This document shows, in pieces, positions 41,002-50,180 of a stretch of 64,000 bases of DNA. The first letter of the stretch is position 1, and the number at the start of each line of letters is the position of its first letter. Source of the stretch: Ruminococcus sp. GTDB lineage: Bacteria > Bacillota > Clostridia > Oscillospirales > Ruminococcaceae. The stretch spans positions 48,564 to 112,563 of the forward strand of contig JAFTQW010000028.1 in NCBI GenBank assembly GCA_017462565.1. The letters are read 5' to 3'. Made by a program: the position numbers and the translations under genes. The notes below the pieces were generated by a model, which saw only the letters and a list, made by a program, of their open reading frames with translations, ran no database searches and had not been told where the DNA came from.

Positions 41002-43348
41002 TTTGATCATCCTTTCTGTTCAACTTTTCATTAAGTTTTTTTATATCTTCATCACTAAGAGTTTCAGCAAGATTTTTTCCTATCTTATCTATGTCATTTT
41101 TCTTCATTTTCTCATATTGCGGCTTAAGGATAAGCTCTGTCTGTTTTTCATCAAGAGAACCTCCCAGCATATTTTTAAGGCAGGTATATCTTTTGGCGCT
41201 TCGGTTGTTGTCGACCATTTTATAAACTTCTTCTTCCTGACCGATAATAATTAGCAGCTTTTTAGCTCTTGTAACAGCCGTATACAGAAGACTTCGGTAT
41301 GACAGCTTATTGAAACCGTCCATCAAAGGCATAATAACCACTTCAAATTCACAGCCCTGACTTTTATGAACCGTTATCGCATAAGCAAGCTCTATCTGAG
41401 AAAGCTGATCGAAAGTAAATACTGCCGTTCTGCCGTCAAAATCAAGAACCGCAAGCCTGTCCGGAACTTTAATGCTGACTATACGGCCTATATCGCCGTT
41501 AAAAACTCCCGTACCCTGTTCGTCTCCTCTTTTCCAGACTATATCGTAGTTATTTTTAGTCTGCATAATTTTGTCGCCCTCACGAAAAATATAAAGATAG
41601 CCTTTATATTCGGATTTGCCGGGAGCATGAGGATTAAGTTTTTCCTGAAGAAGCCTGTTCAGCTCGACTGTTCCGAGAGTTCCCTTGCGTGACGGACACA
41701 GAATCTGTATATCGTCCACAGGATTAAGATTATAAGCTCTTGGAAGTCTTGTTTGCGTAAGACTGGCAAGAAGCTCTGCCGCTTTATCGTAGTCGTTTCT
41801 TTTAAAGAAGAAGAAATCGCTGTCTTTTCGAGAAAGATCCGGATACTCACCCGATACTATCTTATGAGCATTTGTTACTATACAGCTTTTCCGTGCCTGA
41901 CGGAAGATCTCTTTAAGGGCGATAACCGGAACCTTTCCGCATTCGATGAGATCGCTCAAAAGATTTCCTGCTCCAACTGACGGAAGCTGATCGCTGTCGC
42001 CGACCATAATAAGCTTGCAGCCAAGGCGTACAGCTCTAAGTAATTTTTCAAAAAGAACCACATCAACCATCGACATTTCGTCGATAACAAGAACGTCACA
42101 GTCGAGAGGATTGTTTTCGTTATGAGCAAAAACGAGTCTGCCTCCCGCATCGTAAACTACTTCAAGCAGTCGATGAATGGTTTTAGCCTCATATCCAGTG
42201 AGATCAGACATTCGTTTTGCCGCTCTTCCGGTAGGAGCAGCAAGGAGAACTCTGCTTCCCTGTTTTTCAAAAATTGAAATAATTGCATTCAGAGTAGTGG
42301 TTTTTCCGGTACCCGGTCCTCCGGTAAGAATCATCAGTCCACGTGAAACAGCGGAGGTAATAGCCTTTCGCTGTAGAGCTTCATACTTTATGTTATGCTC
42401 TTCCTCTTCAATATTTATAAGGGTATCACAGTTAAAATCCTCCGGCGAGGAAAAATCCTTTAAAATGTTGATTCTATCGGTAATAAATTGCTCGGCATAG
42501 AAATAATCGGGCAGATAAACGTATTCACGCTGGATTTTCCAGTATTCAAAAAGCTCGTTATCGTCAAGAGCAATATTATAAGCGCTGTAAAAATCACTTT
42601 CTGATACGCCAAGAGCTCTCTGAGCTTTTTCACTTAAAACCGCAAGCGGAAGACAGGTATGACCTATTGAAGCGTTAGCTTTGAGAATATGCTGAATACC
42701 TGCAATAATACGTTTTTCAGAGTTTTTTTCTATATGAAGATCAAGAGCAATATTATCAGCTTTTTCAAATTCAAGTTCAATATCGTCGCCGCAAAGCAGA
42801 TACGGATTAAGTTTAAGAAGCTCTATAGCGTCACCGCCGAATTTTCTGTATGTGTTCATAGCGTACTGAGATTTGATATCATATTGCGAAAGAAACGTCA
42901 TAATGCATCTTAAAGAGAAAAGTTTTCTCGCTTCGGCGGCAATTTCTTCGCATTTAGAAGCGGAAATGCCTTTGATTTCACTAAGCCTGTGAGGATCATT
43001 TTCCATAATATCAAGCGTTTTATCTCCGAAAACATTAACGATTTTTTTTGCAAGTCCAGGACCTATTCCCTTCACAGCGCCGGAAGCGAGATATTTTTCT
43101 ATATTAACAACCGTATCAGGAAGCTTTCTTTCGCAGTATTCCGCACGAAACTGAGTCCCGAATTTTTTATGGCTTACATATTGTCCCTCAAGAATAAGAC
43201 CTTCTCCCTCTTCAACATCTCCGAGATCGCCTACAGCAGTGATCATTTCACCTCCGGCATCAAGGTCAACAACAGCATATCCGTTCAGCTCGTTTTTGAA
43301 CAGAACGGTTTCAACCGTTCCCTCGATATGAAGCGGCTTTTCATCCAT
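40994..43348 (-). CDS. recD2: RecD2-like ATP-dependent DNA helicase
   Basis: 784 residues from the ATG at 43348 (GGAGGTG upstream; the frame opens at 43387). The N-terminal OB-like domain (GTVETVLFKNELNGYAVVDL) and helix-hairpin-helix repeats (GIGPGLAKKIVNVFG, IKGISASKCEEI) are typical of the longer RecD2 form. The helicase core has Walker A LTGGPGTGKTT, Walker B VIDEMSMVD, motif III VGDSDQLPSVGAG and C-terminal YAITVHKSQGCEF and YTAVTRAKKLL. It is a 5'-3' helicase acting in repair without RecBC. Confidence 0.94.
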   Translation of the reverse strand: MDEKPLHIEGTVETVLFKNELNGYAVVDLDAGGEMITAVGDLGDVEEGEGLILEGQYVSHKKFGTQFRAEYCERKLPDTVVNIEKYLASGAVKGIGPGLAKKIVNVFGDKTLDIMENDPHRLSEIKGISASKCEEIAAEARKLFSLRCIMTFLSQYDIKSQYAMNTYRKFGGDAIELLKLNPYLLCGDDIELEFEKADNIALDLHIEKNSEKRIIAGIQHILKANASIGHTCLPLAVLSEKAQRALGVSESDFYSAYNIALDDNELFEYWKIQREYVYLPDYFYAEQFITDRINILKDFSSPEDFNCDTLINIEEEEHNIKYEALQRKAITSAVSRGLMILTGGPGTGKTTTLNAIISIFEKQGSRVLLAAPTGRAAKRMSDLTGYEAKTIHRLLEVVYDAGGRLVFAHNENNPLDCDVLVIDEMSMVDVVLFEKLLRAVRLGCKLIMVGDSDQLPSVGAGNLLSDLIECGKVPVIALKEIFRQARKSCIVTNAHKIVSGEYPDLSRKDSDFFFFKRNDYDKAAELLASLTQTRLPRAYNLNPVDDIQILCPSRKGTLGTVELNRLLQEKLNPHAPGKSEYKGYLYIFREGDKIMQTKNNYDIVWKRGDEQGTGVFNGDIGRIVSIKVPDRLAVLDFDGRTAVFTFDQLSQIELAYAITVHKSQGCEFEVVIMPLMDGFNKLSYRSLLYTAVTRAKKLLIIIGQEEEVYKMVDNNRSAKRYTCLKNMLGGSLDEKQTELILKPQYEKMKKNDIDKIGKNLAETLSDEDIKKLNEKLNRKDDQNG

Positions 43349-43390
43349 AAAAATAACACCTCCGGCTTCCTGAATAAAAAAATACACTTG

Positions 43391-43435
43391 GTAACTTCTA
43401 AAAACCCTTTCTGAAACAGGGTTTTTAGAAGTTAC
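43391..43435 (-). terminator. long hairpin terminator upstream of recD2
   Basis: A perfect 17-bp stem (GTAACTTCTAAAAACCC with its complement), 11-nt loop, followed on the minus strand by a T7 run at 43375-43381. Confidence 0.75.
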
Positions 43436-43447
43436 TTTTATATTATA

Positions 43448-43801
43448 CTATGTTTTTCTCTGAATTGCAAACATTTCCGGCAATTTTTTTTGAAGTTCGC
43501 TTAACGAAAGAGTCTCCGCCCATGAATAACTCTGACAAAATTCGCTGCAAAGACGAATTTGCTCCAAAGATGAACCAATGTCAAGAAGAATGAGCTTATC
43601 CAGCTCAGATGAACCTTTCGAGAGAAGAACGGTCATATATTCCAGCTTCTGAGCAAGTTCGCAGTCGTCCGCTATTATCGGTATAACGGCAATAACCGGA
43701 GCGGTTTTCGCTCTTGCCTTTGAGCAGCAGAAAAGACAGAAAATCTCAATTCCGGCAATAACGGTCATGACTGCTATTGAAATTAAAACGGCTACATCCA
43801 T
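43448..43801 (-). CDS. single-pass membrane protein of unknown function
   Basis: 117 residues. One membrane helix (about 4-27) ends in IFCLFCCSKARAK, then a soluble domain: APVIAVIPIIADDCELAQKLEYM, KLILLDIGSSLEQIRLCSEFC and a final helix. The alternating strand-helix pattern suggests a small alpha/beta domain facing the cytoplasm. No family recognised. It stands alone with its own terminator between the MATE and recD2 genes. Confidence 0.65.
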   Translation of the reverse strand: MDVAVLISIAVMTVIAGIEIFCLFCCSKARAKTAPVIAVIPIIADDCELAQKLEYMTVLLSKGSSELDKLILLDIGSSLEQIRLCSEFCQSYSWAETLSLSELQKKLPEMFAIQRKT

Positions 43802-43864
43802 ATGTATTACCTCCGTAAAAATTTATTAATGATATAATATATTCTTATTAACGCAAAAACGCTA

Positions 43865-43894
43865 CAAAAAACTGCCGCATGAATACGGCAGTTT
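43865..43894 (-). terminator. terminator of the MATE gene
   Basis: A 9-bp stem (AAACTGCCG with CGGCAGTTT), 8-nt loop, and a T-run on the minus strand. Confidence 0.85.
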
Positions 43895-43905
43895 AAAATT
43901 TAATT

Positions 43906-45270
43906 TTATTTAGCAAGTGATTTTCTTTTTATTTTTCTCAAAAGGATAATGAACAATATCAATTCAGTCAAAAATGTTATGCTCCATGAAATCGTGTAAG
44001 AAAGATAAAGGCTTTGAAGGGTATGGTATTGGGGAATCTGAAAAATTGTGTATATCCAGATGATTCGCATTACGCACACTCCGGCGATCGTGATTATCAT
44101 AGGAAGAATCGAGTAGCCGATTCCTCTGAGCAGACCAGTCGTAACGTCCATAAGTCCGCAGAGAAAATAGGGGATACAGATGAAAGTCATTCTTATAAGA
44201 CCATAGCTTATATCTTCCGTTTTTCCTGGAATATAGATCGAAAGCAGGGGCTTACCGAATAGCCTGGCAATACATCCGAGAGAGAGTCCTGTAACGAACA
44301 CAGAAGCAAGACAGAGTATCATAATTTTTCTTATCCGGTCAATTTTACCGGCACCATAGTTTCGTGCAGTAAAATTAATAGAAGTCTGGCTGAAAGAGTT
44401 CATCGAAACATAAACAAAACCCTCGATATTTCCGGCAGCAGCATTTCCCGACATTACAACAGAGCCGAAAGAATTTATAGAGGATTGAATAATAACGTTT
44501 GAAATTGAGAAAAGTGAACCTTGTATTCCGGCAGGAAATCCGATCTGAATTATCCTTAGAATCTGGCGGCGGTAAAAACGCATTTCTTTAAGAATAAGCT
44601 TACAGGAATCATTCCTTTTCATTAACGCACGAATTATCAACACAGCGGAAAGCGTCTGCGAAACAGTAGTAGCCGTTGCAACTCCGGCAACGTCCATTTT
44701 TAAAAGTATTACAAATATAAGATTAAGTATAACATTAACAATTCCGGCTGCCGTAAGATAAATAAGCGGACTTTTTGTGTCGCCTGCCGCTCTTAAAATA
44801 GCAGAACCGAAGTTATAAATCATACTTGCGGTTATACCTATGAAATATATCTTCATATAAGTTGTAGAAAGTCCGATAACATCAGAAGGCGTTCCCATAA
44901 GCGACAGAAATGTTTCAGAGCCGCAGACTCCTACAACAGTAAGCACAATTCCACTGATAATAGCAGTTGGAATAGCGGTATGAACCGTTTTGTGAACATC
45001 ATCTCCTTTTCCTGCTCCCAATCCATGAGCAACCGACACTCCTGCACCTACTGAAAGTCCGATAAACAGATTGGTAATAAGATTGATTATTGCTCCTGTC
45101 GCGCCAACTGCTGCAACAGAATTATCAGAGCCGAATCTTCCCACAACAACAAGATCGGCTGCATTAAACAGAAGCTGAAGAATACCGGTAAGTATAATGG
45201 GGAACGTATAAAGAAGAATTTTTTTCAAAAGAGGACCTTCTGTCATATCGTATGACGATTGATTCTGCAT
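43906..45270 (-). CDS. MATE-family efflux transporter
   Basis: 454 residues with about twelve membrane helices in two homologous halves. ADLVVVGRFG near residue 45 and the GxxxxxAVGATG region are typical of MATE proteins, as is the second-half repeat around GNAAAGNIEGFVY. MATE proteins export drugs and cations using Na+ or H+ gradients. An AAGGAG site precedes the ATG. The gene is single, bounded by terminators on both sides. Substrate unknown. Confidence 0.94.
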   Translation of the reverse strand: MQNQSSYDMTEGPLLKKILLYTFPIILTGILQLLFNAADLVVVGRFGSDNSVAAVGATGAIINLITNLFIGLSVGAGVSVAHGLGAGKGDDVHKTVHTAIPTAIISGIVLTVVGVCGSETFLSLMGTPSDVIGLSTTYMKIYFIGITASMIYNFGSAILRAAGDTKSPLIYLTAAGIVNVILNLIFVILLKMDVAGVATATTVSQTLSAVLIIRALMKRNDSCKLILKEMRFYRRQILRIIQIGFPAGIQGSLFSISNVIIQSSINSFGSVVMSGNAAAGNIEGFVYVSMNSFSQTSINFTARNYGAGKIDRIRKIMILCLASVFVTGLSLGCIARLFGKPLLSIYIPGKTEDISYGLIRMTFICIPYFLCGLMDVTTGLLRGIGYSILPMIITIAGVCVMRIIWIYTIFQIPQYHTLQSLYLSYTISWSITFLTELILFIILLRKIKRKSLAK

Positions 45271-45302
45271 AGCAAAACTCCTTTCAAACCTTTTTAAACC
45301 GA

Positions 45303-45363
45303 TAAAAAAGCTCCCGAATAAAAGGGAGCGAATAATCAGACCTATTCTTCAATAGGTCTGATT
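45303..45363 (-). terminator. double hairpin terminator after plsY
   Basis: Two hairpins follow plsY on the minus strand: AATCAGACCTATT/AATAGGTCTGATT (13 bp, 4-nt loop) and GCTCCC/GGGAGC, the latter followed by a T6 run. Confidence 0.85.
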
Positions 45364-45387
45364 ATAGAAGCATTTTAGAACTTTTCC

Positions 45388-46020
45388 TCAATTAGTATTA
45401 TGCTTGATACGTTCAATTTCCTGATCTCTTTTCCAAAGAAAACTTATATGCGCCTCAGTACCCATCTGAATTCTTCGGAGATTTTCTATATGCTTGTAAA
45501 GAATCACAAGCGAAACGGCAGCAAGAATAAGCGTTCCATATACATCGCCTGTTAAAAATGCGTATATACAGGTAAATAATATCGAGCCGGAAATAGGAAC
45601 GATGCATATGTAATCAATTCCGAATCCAAGAAACATTTCCAGGATCAGCAGAAGCAGGAAAAGCTGCGGATTAAATGAAATTATCATACCAGCAAGGCAA
45701 GCAAGACCTTTTCCGCCGTGAAATTTCATAAAAGCGGGAAAAATATGTCCGAAAATACAAGCTGAACCGCCGAGAATCTTTGCAAATTTTATTTTCGGGA
45801 AAAGATAAACAGACACTGAAGCAGCTATTGCCGCCTTAGAAATATCGAATATTGCCGAAATCAGTCCCGCCTTTTTACCCATAGTAATAATTGCATTAGA
45901 AGCTCCGGCGTTTCCTGAACCTCGGTCTCTAATATCGAAGCCTTTCAGTTTTGATAAGATGTAGGCTGTATTGATGTTACCTATCAGATAGCCTATTAAA
46001 GAACACAGAACAACCTCCAT
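45388..46020 (-). CDS. plsY: glycerol-3-phosphate acyltransferase (acyl-phosphate donor)
   Basis: 210 residues, about five membrane helices. GYLIGNINTAYI, RGSGNAGASNAI and KFHGGKGLA are the three conserved cytoplasmic motifs of PlsY, which transfers the acyl group from acyl-phosphate to glycerol 3-phosphate in phospholipid synthesis. AAGGAGGGT precedes the ATG. A consensus promoter and a 26-bp perfect palindrome lie upstream, suggesting control of the gene. Confidence 0.96.
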   Translation of the reverse strand: MEVVLCSLIGYLIGNINTAYILSKLKGFDIRDRGSGNAGASNAIITMGKKAGLISAIFDISKAAIAASVSVYLFPKIKFAKILGGSACIFGHIFPAFMKFHGGKGLACLAGMIISFNPQLFLLLLILEMFLGFGIDYICIVPISGSILFTCIYAFLTGDVYGTLILAAVSLVILYKHIENLRRIQMGTEAHISFLWKRDQEIERIKHNTN

Positions 46021-46069
46021 ATAACACCCTCCTTAAAATTCAAAACCTATTGATATAGATTTACATACG

Positions 46070-46095
46070 TTCTTACATAAAATTTTATGTAAGAA
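46070..46095. promoter_or_regulatory. 26-bp perfect palindrome in the plsY leader
   Basis: TTCTTACATAAAA is followed directly by its exact reverse complement. It lies about 30 bp downstream of the plsY -10 element and 50 bp before the gene. It could be an operator for a dimeric lipid-responsive repressor; it does not match the FapR or FabT consensus as I recall them. Confidence 0.55.
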
Positions 46096-46125
46096 AATTA
46101 TAATAAGAACGCATTATCAATAAAT

Positions 46126-46154
46126 ATTATATATCAGCCTTTGAAATTTGTCAA
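46126..46154 (-). promoter_or_regulatory. consensus promoter of plsY
   Basis: Minus-strand TTGACA (46154-46149), 17-nt spacer, TATAAT (46131-46126). Confidence 0.85.
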
Positions 46155-46184
46155 GAAAAAAGAAGAAAGTTATCAAAAATGGTT

Positions 46185-47255
46185 TTATTGTACTGATACG
46201 ATGTCAAAAATTAACTCTTCTGGAATTAGATTGCTTTTCTTTAAGAAAAATATATAATTTTTGCCCACTTGCTGTTCTGGAATTTGTTCTTTGGAATAAT
46301 AAACATACCGGTATTCAGGAGAAATATTTATCCAACTATGATTTTCGGCAAACTTATCAGCCGGCATATAGCCTCCCTTGATAAAAACTGATATTTTGTC
46401 CATATAATTAAGTTTTATGTCGCCTTGCAATGATGAAATAATGGTAATATTCTCCTGAGTATAAGGCTCTCCGTTGATTTCCGTGTAAATAACTTCATCA
46501 ACAGAAGCGATAATAACGCCGTCAAAATCATCAATATCATCTTCTACGTTAGGAACATCACCGTATATATGATAAACTGAATCATTCGGTTTATTGTACT
46601 TTACAGAAGGTATAACAGTAAAATCATTAATATTATCAGGTCCGTCTGTAACCGGATATTTATTAATATCTTGCTCCTTGGAAGTGGTAACAGTCGGAGG
46701 TTCTGTAACAGCTGTTGTTGCAGTCGTTATAGAAGCAGAATCTGTAGTCGGACTTTCATACGGAACTGTTGTGACCGCATCTGTTGCGCCCTCCGATGTC
46801 TTTTCAGGCATTTCGTAAACAGGTACATCAATTGGTTCGTCTCCGATCTCAATATTTTGTGATGTCAAAGCCGTAGTGACAGTGGTCACCTCCGAAGAAA
46901 CTGTGGCTGATTCAGTAACTAAGCTTTTGGAAAAATTTTCTGTTGACACAGCGTTAAAACTAATAGCGGTTGTATTTATTGAAGCATCCGAATGACTATC
47001 AGAATCAGTCTCTTTTATAACAGAAACATTATTGAATTTGCTGTTAAAATCACTATTTTTTCCGGCGATTCCGCACAAACATATAACAACAGCAGCCATA
47101 ACTGCGGCAGAAGCGTATCTGAATATCATTATCGGATAAAAACGGCGTTTATTTTTTTTAAAGTTTTCCTCATAAAGCTTAATAAAATCATTTTTATTTT
47201 CGGGTTCAGGAATATTAAAGGCTTCTTTTAAAGCCTGTATTTCAGATTTTTTCAT
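46185..47255 (-). CDS. membrane protein, probable anti-sigma partner of the ECF sigma factor
   Basis: 356 residues. The cytoplasmic N-terminus (1-42, KKSEIQALKEAFNIPEPENK) is followed by one membrane helix (about 46-65), a long Ser/Thr/Val-rich extracellular linker (70-205) and a C-terminal domain with an YTQENITIISSLQGDIK block. The architecture and the 4-bp overlap with the sigma gene are those of a transmembrane anti-sigma factor. A zinc-finger anti-sigma motif is not visible. The Thr-rich linker suggests the C-terminal domain reaches through the wall to sense an external signal. Confidence 0.7.
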   Translation of the reverse strand: MKKSEIQALKEAFNIPEPENKNDFIKLYEENFKKNKRRFYPIMIFRYASAAVMAAVVICLCGIAGKNSDFNSKFNNVSVIKETDSDSHSDASINTTAISFNAVSTENFSKSLVTESATVSSEVTTVTTALTSQNIEIGDEPIDVPVYEMPEKTSEGATDAVTTVPYESPTTDSASITTATTAVTEPPTVTTSKEQDINKYPVTDGPDNINDFTVIPSVKYNKPNDSVYHIYGDVPNVEDDIDDFDGVIIASVDEVIYTEINGEPYTQENITIISSLQGDIKLNYMDKISVFIKGGYMPADKFAENHSWINISPEYRYVYYSKEQIPEQQVGKNYIFFLKKSNLIPEELIFDIVSVQ

Positions 47256-47719
47256 TGCAGCTCCTCCTTTCCGAGTTCATTATGTAAAGCTGCGAGAATC
47301 TTTTTTATTTTTCTGTTTACTGCAAATCTGGAAATATTATAAATACCGCTTATAACGTTTATTGGAACATCGTTTACATATCTCAGCAGAATTATCTCTC
47401 TTTCCTCATCCTGAAGTCTGTTAAGGGCCTGATGAAGAGATAAATTGGTAAGAACATTTTCCTCTAAATTTTCATCAGAAACTGTATCTTCAGAAATTTC
47501 CGAGGAAGGACGTTTTCTGAATTCATCAGCACAGAGATTTCCTGCTATCGTATATAAAAGCTGTAAAGTTTTGTCTATATTATGGTATTGCGGATGTTCA
47601 AGATAACGCAGGAAGGTTTCTTGTGTAATATCCTCTGCAATTTCACGTTTTTTCACACGCAGATAACAATACCGATATACTTTATCGTATTGATCACTTA
47701 TATCAAATGACACACACAA
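47252..47719 (-). CDS. ECF-type RNA polymerase sigma factor
   Basis: 155 residues. Region 2 is KVYRYCYLRVKKREIAEDITQETFLRYL (core binding and -10 melting) and region 4 is DEEREIILLRYVNDVPINVISGIYNISRFAVNRKIKKIL (-35 recognition helix-turn-helix); each is quoted here only as extent, about residues 10-40 and 98-140. A TTTACA-17-TATAAT promoter lies upstream. It overlaps the membrane partner gene by 4 bp. The regulon is unknown; the neighbouring dockerin-serpin gene is one candidate by proximity. Confidence 0.9.
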   Translation of the reverse strand: MCVSFDISDQYDKVYRYCYLRVKKREIAEDITQETFLRYLEHPQYHNIDKTLQLLYTIAGNLCADEFRKRPSSEISEDTVSDENLEENVLTNLSLHQALNRLQDEEREIILLRYVNDVPINVISGIYNISRFAVNRKIKKILAALHNELGKEELQ

Positions 47720-47797
47720 AACCTCCCTTCAACATTTTTAACGGAACAACTGAATCTCATGTGCGGATAAAAATGTAAATTTTCTATGAACATTTTA

Positions 47798-47826
47798 ATT
47801 ATACCATATTTAAATCAAATTGTAAA
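47798..47826 (-). promoter_or_regulatory. promoter of the sigma/anti-sigma operon
   Basis: Minus-strand TTTACA (47826-47821), 17-nt spacer, TATAAT (47803-47798). Confidence 0.75.
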
Positions 47827-47828
47827 GA

Positions 47829-47855
47829 AAAAGCCGTATCCAAACGATACGGTCT
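47829..47855 (-). terminator. terminator of the dockerin-serpin gene
   Basis: An 8-bp stem (CCGTATC plus flanking pair with GATACGG), 5-nt loop, then TTTTTC on the minus strand. Confidence 0.8.
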
Positions 47856-47924
47856 TTTCTGATTTGTCCCAATATAGGAAACCCAATTTTATAAAACTGC
47901 TGGTTAAGTGCAATTACAGCAGAA

Positions 47925-50156
47925 TTATTCTTCCGGAATAGTCATAAGAGTTCCGATAAATACAGGAAGCGATGTTTCGGTATCAACGATGCAGTAAACA
48001 AACGGACGATCAAAAGCAAGGCTTATATCCGGTGGTATGATCACTCCATCAGTTACCATTTCAACTGCTGTAACAGCCGCAGCTCTGGTACCACTTTCAC
48101 TAAGTTCTATATGAGTTTTGTGAATAATCCTGTTTATGAAAAGCGATGCTTCTGCCATTCTTGAAAAATTTGCACTATCGCTATTGAACGCCTGATTCAT
48201 ACCCATTGACTGCAATTCATCTGACAATTCGTTTTCATAATCATAGCTGAATTTAGGAAGAGTACAGTTAACACTTTCATATTTTGGGGAAGAAAGAATT
48301 TTATTAAGCGATTCCGGAGTAAGTCCGGCGACATAATCGGTCACTGAAATTCCCTCATCAGGAAGAAGAGCAGCAAATGCATATTTTTTTCCTGCGTAAT
48401 ATTTATAAATACCGGATGCATTCTCATCTTCAAGATAAAGATGCTCAACAGAATTCAGCATTTCGGCTTCCTGAACATTTCCGTCATAATCTGTAAAAGT
48501 GCCGCTGCTCACCTGATTTTCCTCATACTGTTCCATCCATTTTGCATCAAAAGCGACTGCATTTATAATAAATGCAACAACATCTGGATCAATGTTATTG
48601 ATTATTTCAGGTATCATTTCATCAGTTTTCTCATTCACCCAATTGTTTATATCCTTAACCGTTGATTCATCAAAAGGAGCTTTAAATGAATCGGCATCAT
48701 AATAAGTTTTATTTTTCTGCAAAAATTCAGGAAGAAGGCTTATTCTTTCGGAAGCATTTCTGAACCAGATAGAATTGGCTGTGGAAAGCTTGCATTTTTC
48801 ATCATTCGGCTGAGATGTACGCTGAGTGTAGAGATATTCGTTAAGCTTATCTATGGATATTCCTCCGAGAGCTTTTTCCATTTCCGCAAGAGTTTCACCG
48901 TCTGCGCCGTTAGCTGTCATCGAAAGAGCCTGCATCACGGAATACGGCGAAATGAGCGTATTTGTATCCTCCGAGACGCTTTTCTGCATAAGGTCAAGTG
49001 CAAATTTAGTTTGAGCCATGATGAATTCTTCGTCCGCTTTTGCACCTTCGGCAGACTGCGCTTCAAATTTTTCGCTGAGATTTACAGTAGTATCATCAGG
49101 TTGAGGTTGAGGTCTTTCGTACCCTACGGTATTTATCAGAGTTTTTCTCATAAGAACAAGATCGAACGAATCAATTACACCGTCTTCGCAGAGATCGGCA
49201 AGCTTCCATTCTTCCAGTTCTCCCTTACCGAGCAGATACTTCTCAAGCATAACGAGATCAGCAATATCTATCTCGCCGTTGTTGTTAACATCTCCCATAA
49301 GCATAGGGTCACACAGAGAACCGGGAAGATTCGTGGATGCAAAACCATATTTCGATGCAAATTCCCGCATACTGCTGTGCGGAGGCGCACTAATAAGGCA
49401 TTCATTTGTTGTTATATTCCACATATAGTATTCTTCATCTATCTGGCAATCGGGATTTACTATGAAAAGATGTATCAAGGTTTTCGGAAGAGCCTGTTTT
49501 CCAATAAAATTAATATTTTTAGGAACAATAAGCTGCGTTATGGCACAGCCGTTGAATACCATATCTTCAAGAACGGTGATTCCTTTCGGTATATTTGCGG
49601 AAGAAAGCGAAGTACAGGAATCGAATGCCTGCTTGCCCAAATATGTAACGCTGTCAGGAATAGTGATTGCTTCAAGCTTAGAACATCCGTAAAATGCACG
49701 AATTCCAATACTTGTAAGATTTTCCGGCAAAGTTATTTCAGTTAGGGACGCACAGTTTAAAAAAGCTTCATCGCCGATCTCTTTAACTCCCGATGGAATG
49801 TTTACAGAAGTAAGCTTACTGCACATAGAAAATGCCTGTTTGCCGATTTCTGTAACACCGTCAGGGAGAGTTATAGATGTAACGTTTGATACGCCTGCAA
49901 AAGCGTGTTCACCGATCACTTTTACGGGAACTCCGTCAATTTCATCCGGGACTATTATTTCATTTTCGGCTTTAGTCGAAGTTGAAGTAATTTCAACATA
50001 TTCGCCGTAATTTTTATACATATAAATATCATAAATAGACGTTTTAACATCCTCAACTACAACTACGGCATTTGTTTTTGGCAGCAGAAAATTTGCAGTC
50101 ATCGGAGCAGTCAGACACAGGCACATCACTGCCGATATTATTTTTTTATAATTCAT
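47925..50156 (-). CDS. secreted leucine-rich-repeat, dockerin and serpin protein
   Basis: 743 residues from the ATG at 50156 (AGGAGG upstream; the frame opens at 50216). Signal peptide about 1-30. BspA-type LRR_5 repeats cover about 55-230 (IGEHAFAGVSNVTSITLPDG and similar units of about 23 residues). A dockerin follows at about 295-360 with GDVNNNGEIDIADL and DLCEDGVIDSFDL. A serpin domain covers about 385-743, ending in the reactive-loop hinge SGTRAAAVTAVEMV and the FDRPFVYCIVD block. Serpins trap proteases by suicide cleavage. Dockerin-serpins are known in cellulosomal bacteria; the added LRR domain is less usual. The target protease is unknown. Confidence 0.93.
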   Translation of the reverse strand: MNYKKIISAVMCLCLTAPMTANFLLPKTNAVVVVEDVKTSIYDIYMYKNYGEYVEITSTSTKAENEIIVPDEIDGVPVKVIGEHAFAGVSNVTSITLPDGVTEIGKQAFSMCSKLTSVNIPSGVKEIGDEAFLNCASLTEITLPENLTSIGIRAFYGCSKLEAITIPDSVTYLGKQAFDSCTSLSSANIPKGITVLEDMVFNGCAITQLIVPKNINFIGKQALPKTLIHLFIVNPDCQIDEEYYMWNITTNECLISAPPHSSMREFASKYGFASTNLPGSLCDPMLMGDVNNNGEIDIADLVMLEKYLLGKGELEEWKLADLCEDGVIDSFDLVLMRKTLINTVGYERPQPQPDDTTVNLSEKFEAQSAEGAKADEEFIMAQTKFALDLMQKSVSEDTNTLISPYSVMQALSMTANGADGETLAEMEKALGGISIDKLNEYLYTQRTSQPNDEKCKLSTANSIWFRNASERISLLPEFLQKNKTYYDADSFKAPFDESTVKDINNWVNEKTDEMIPEIINNIDPDVVAFIINAVAFDAKWMEQYEENQVSSGTFTDYDGNVQEAEMLNSVEHLYLEDENASGIYKYYAGKKYAFAALLPDEGISVTDYVAGLTPESLNKILSSPKYESVNCTLPKFSYDYENELSDELQSMGMNQAFNSDSANFSRMAEASLFINRIIHKTHIELSESGTRAAAVTAVEMVTDGVIIPPDISLAFDRPFVYCIVDTETSLPVFIGTLMTIPEE

Positions 50157-50180
50157 ATAAATACCTCCTGAAAATTTATT

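Noticed and set aside
49011-49745. 244-codon plus-strand frame opposite the serpin gene
   Set aside because: It is long, but it lies entirely antisense to the LRR and dockerin repeats, and its composition is typical of a shadow.
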